Assembly: GCF_000002425.4 (NCBI RefSeq)
Contig: NC_037254.1
Location: 6,430,144 to 6,494,143, forward strand
Length of the DNA: 64,000 nucleotides
From: Physcomitrium patens
Lineage: Eukaryota; Streptophyta; Bryopsida; Funariales; Funariaceae
Direction of reading: 5' to 3'
A program made the position numbers and the translations under genes. Shown here piece after piece: positions 62,327-64,000 of this stretch. How positions within the stretch are numbered: position 1 is the stretch's first letter; each line of letters opens with the position of its first letter. The notes below the pieces were generated by a model that worked only from the letters and a program-made list of their open reading frames with translations, searched no databases and was not told where the DNA came from.

Positions 62327-64000
62327 ATGTGTGTGTGTGTGTGTGTGAACCTATAAATACATAAAATTATACTTAAAATATTTTAAATTTAATATAATTA
62401 AATGTAATTTTATATTGGCATTAGACCAATTTATTCCAATTAATATTAATTTTAAGTAGCTCCTCTTTGGGCAAAAAAATAAATCTATAATTTTTATGCC
62501 AATTGAGAAAAAAACCTTAAATAAATAATATATTAATTATATACATCAAGTACTTATCTAGTATGATTATTTTAAAATAAAACTAAATGATTACTACTTT
62601 GGTTTTTTTAAAAAGTATATATATTTTTAGTCATATTCAGTAGTTAGCTACCAAATTTTTTATCTAAGTATCCTCAAAATGTCTAACCTTAATAGAAATT
62701 TGCTGTATTCTATATAATAAGATATTTAAGGTTGACAAAAGATATTTGACTTGGCCTATATTTAGAAGAAATAGTTATTGCTCATATATTTAGATTTTTT
62801 GTACTTTTAATTCTTTATTTCAGATATAATTTAGTTATTCTATCTATTGTAGTTATGCTTAATTGCCATAATTACATTTCTAATTAGAACATGTTAAAAA
62901 ATTTATCTATTAATTATGTGCAACAAAATTAAAATTAATAATTGTAATTTTAGATCTTTTTTAGATTGATTAAATTAATATTGGAAAATTATGTTACTTA
63001 TCTAAACTTTACATTCTAAATCATGTATTAAATTATTTTTTGGAAGTTTGATTTAATAATATCTACCATATACAAGAAGTTTTTTACATTAAAATTTCTT
63101 AATATATTGTAAATTTACAATTTGTAAATGAGGTCATTGATAGAATTTGTGGATATATATATATATATATATATATATACTTGTACTTTTTATAAAACTA
63201 AAACTAATGAATGTAATTTTATTTATATTTAAAGCAAAATTTTATTTTTAATACATATCATTATCTAAGAATTTTGTGATAAAATAACCTATTAAAATAA
63301 TTTTAAAAATCCCATTTTTAAATTTGATATTCCTAAAATATTAAACATTATAAACTATTTTTATAATACAAGTTTGATTAGTAATATAAAATAGTCAATA
63401 GAATATTTTAACATTATTTTATTTAATAAACTTTATACAATAATAAATAGTATTTCTAATTATACTTTAAAAAAATTACTACCTTTGTTGTACCCACTTG
63501 TCTACCAAATATAAATATATAAATAAAATTTCAACCTGTAGTTATAGTATTAGAAATCAACTTTGAATCAGCAAAAATATTAGTCTTAACATAGTTATTG
63601 AGATGCAACCTTTATTTAAAGAATTTAAAACCATATTCTATAATAGTGATAACACAAATCAATAAATAAATCTCTAATGTGTCTATTGTAAGGATTTGTA
63701 CACAATAAGTCAAGACTTTAAATTGTCAATATTTTCATTTCTGAAGATCCCTTGTTTTCTCCAATATTTCCATGGAGGCATTTCATCCTACAATACAAAA
63801 AGGGACCACCCAACATGTGTTTACCTTATTACATTGCTTTCTAATGAAACATGAGGATACAATCAACATATCCCATAATTTGACTTAAACAAAATCTTAA
63901 ACTTTCATATGGATTAGGCGCTTGGAACTATGAATAATAAAGACTGTTTTAGTGTTGGTAGATGATGGTGCATATGTAGAAATTGCTTTACTGACACAGC
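61792..64000. other. AT-rich stretch with microsatellites, no gene seen
   Basis: (TA)n(TG)n at 62,293-62,347 and (TA)n at 63,153-63,179. No open frame or element ends recognised up to the right edge of the window. Confidence 0.6.

Overview
This is nuclear DNA of a land plant, most likely a bryophyte and probably a moss. The evidence is the protein set (a plant hnRNP with two RRMs, an ARMADILLO-REPEAT-ONLY (ARO) homologue and an inositol-polyphosphate 5-phosphatase), short GT-AG introns, and chromodomain-carrying Ty3/gypsy elements of the kind that dominate moss genomes. The species cannot be fixed from the sequence alone. Three intact-looking host genes, all on the plus strand, and one broken F-box gene sit in islands of moderate to high GC. 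Everything between them is very AT-rich and is mostly retrotransposon fossils, microsatellites or featureless DNA.

Layout. 1-17,264: minus-strand chromovirus DNA. Element A (LTRs about 1,081-1,654 and 16,713-17,264) is split in its chromodomain region by a younger plus-strand Ty3/gypsy element E (2,254-10,752, LTRs of about 1.26 kb). It also carries a probable 1.36-kb solo LTR (12,365-13,724). A second, fresher chromovirus gag runs off the left edge. 17,265-19,100: AT-rich, with a partial LTR. 19,100-23,200: hnRNP/RNP1-like gene with its upstream and downstream regions; its glycine-rich tail contains a 100-N assembly gap. 24,614-41,738: a three-deep nest in which plus-strand gypsy D carries minus-strand chromovirus C in its 3' LTR, and C carries minus-strand chromovirus B. 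43,800-48,500: ARO gene. 49,500-55,300: C2-phosphatase-C2 gene. 55,600-59,600: AT-rich, with a badly worn Ty1/copia fossil. 59,700-61,800: gene-like island ending in an F-box/kelch remnant. 61,800-64,000: AT-rich, no gene seen.

How the host genes relate. No operon-like logic is expected. The ARO protein (ROP-GTPase polarity in flowering plants) and the phosphoinositide phosphatase both act on plasma-membrane polarity and trafficking in other plants, but I read their closeness as incidental.

The most interesting signals are in the fossils. Both LTRs of B carry a long array of ~10-bp units matching the heat-shock-factor half-sites GAAnnTTC, lying just upstream of a TATA box. The chromovirus leaders carry recurrent hairpins whose loops are conserved while the stems vary. 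Element E looks, from family knowledge, closer to basidiomycete gypsy elements than to typical plant ones. The host-gene highlight is the C2-IPPc-C2 architecture.
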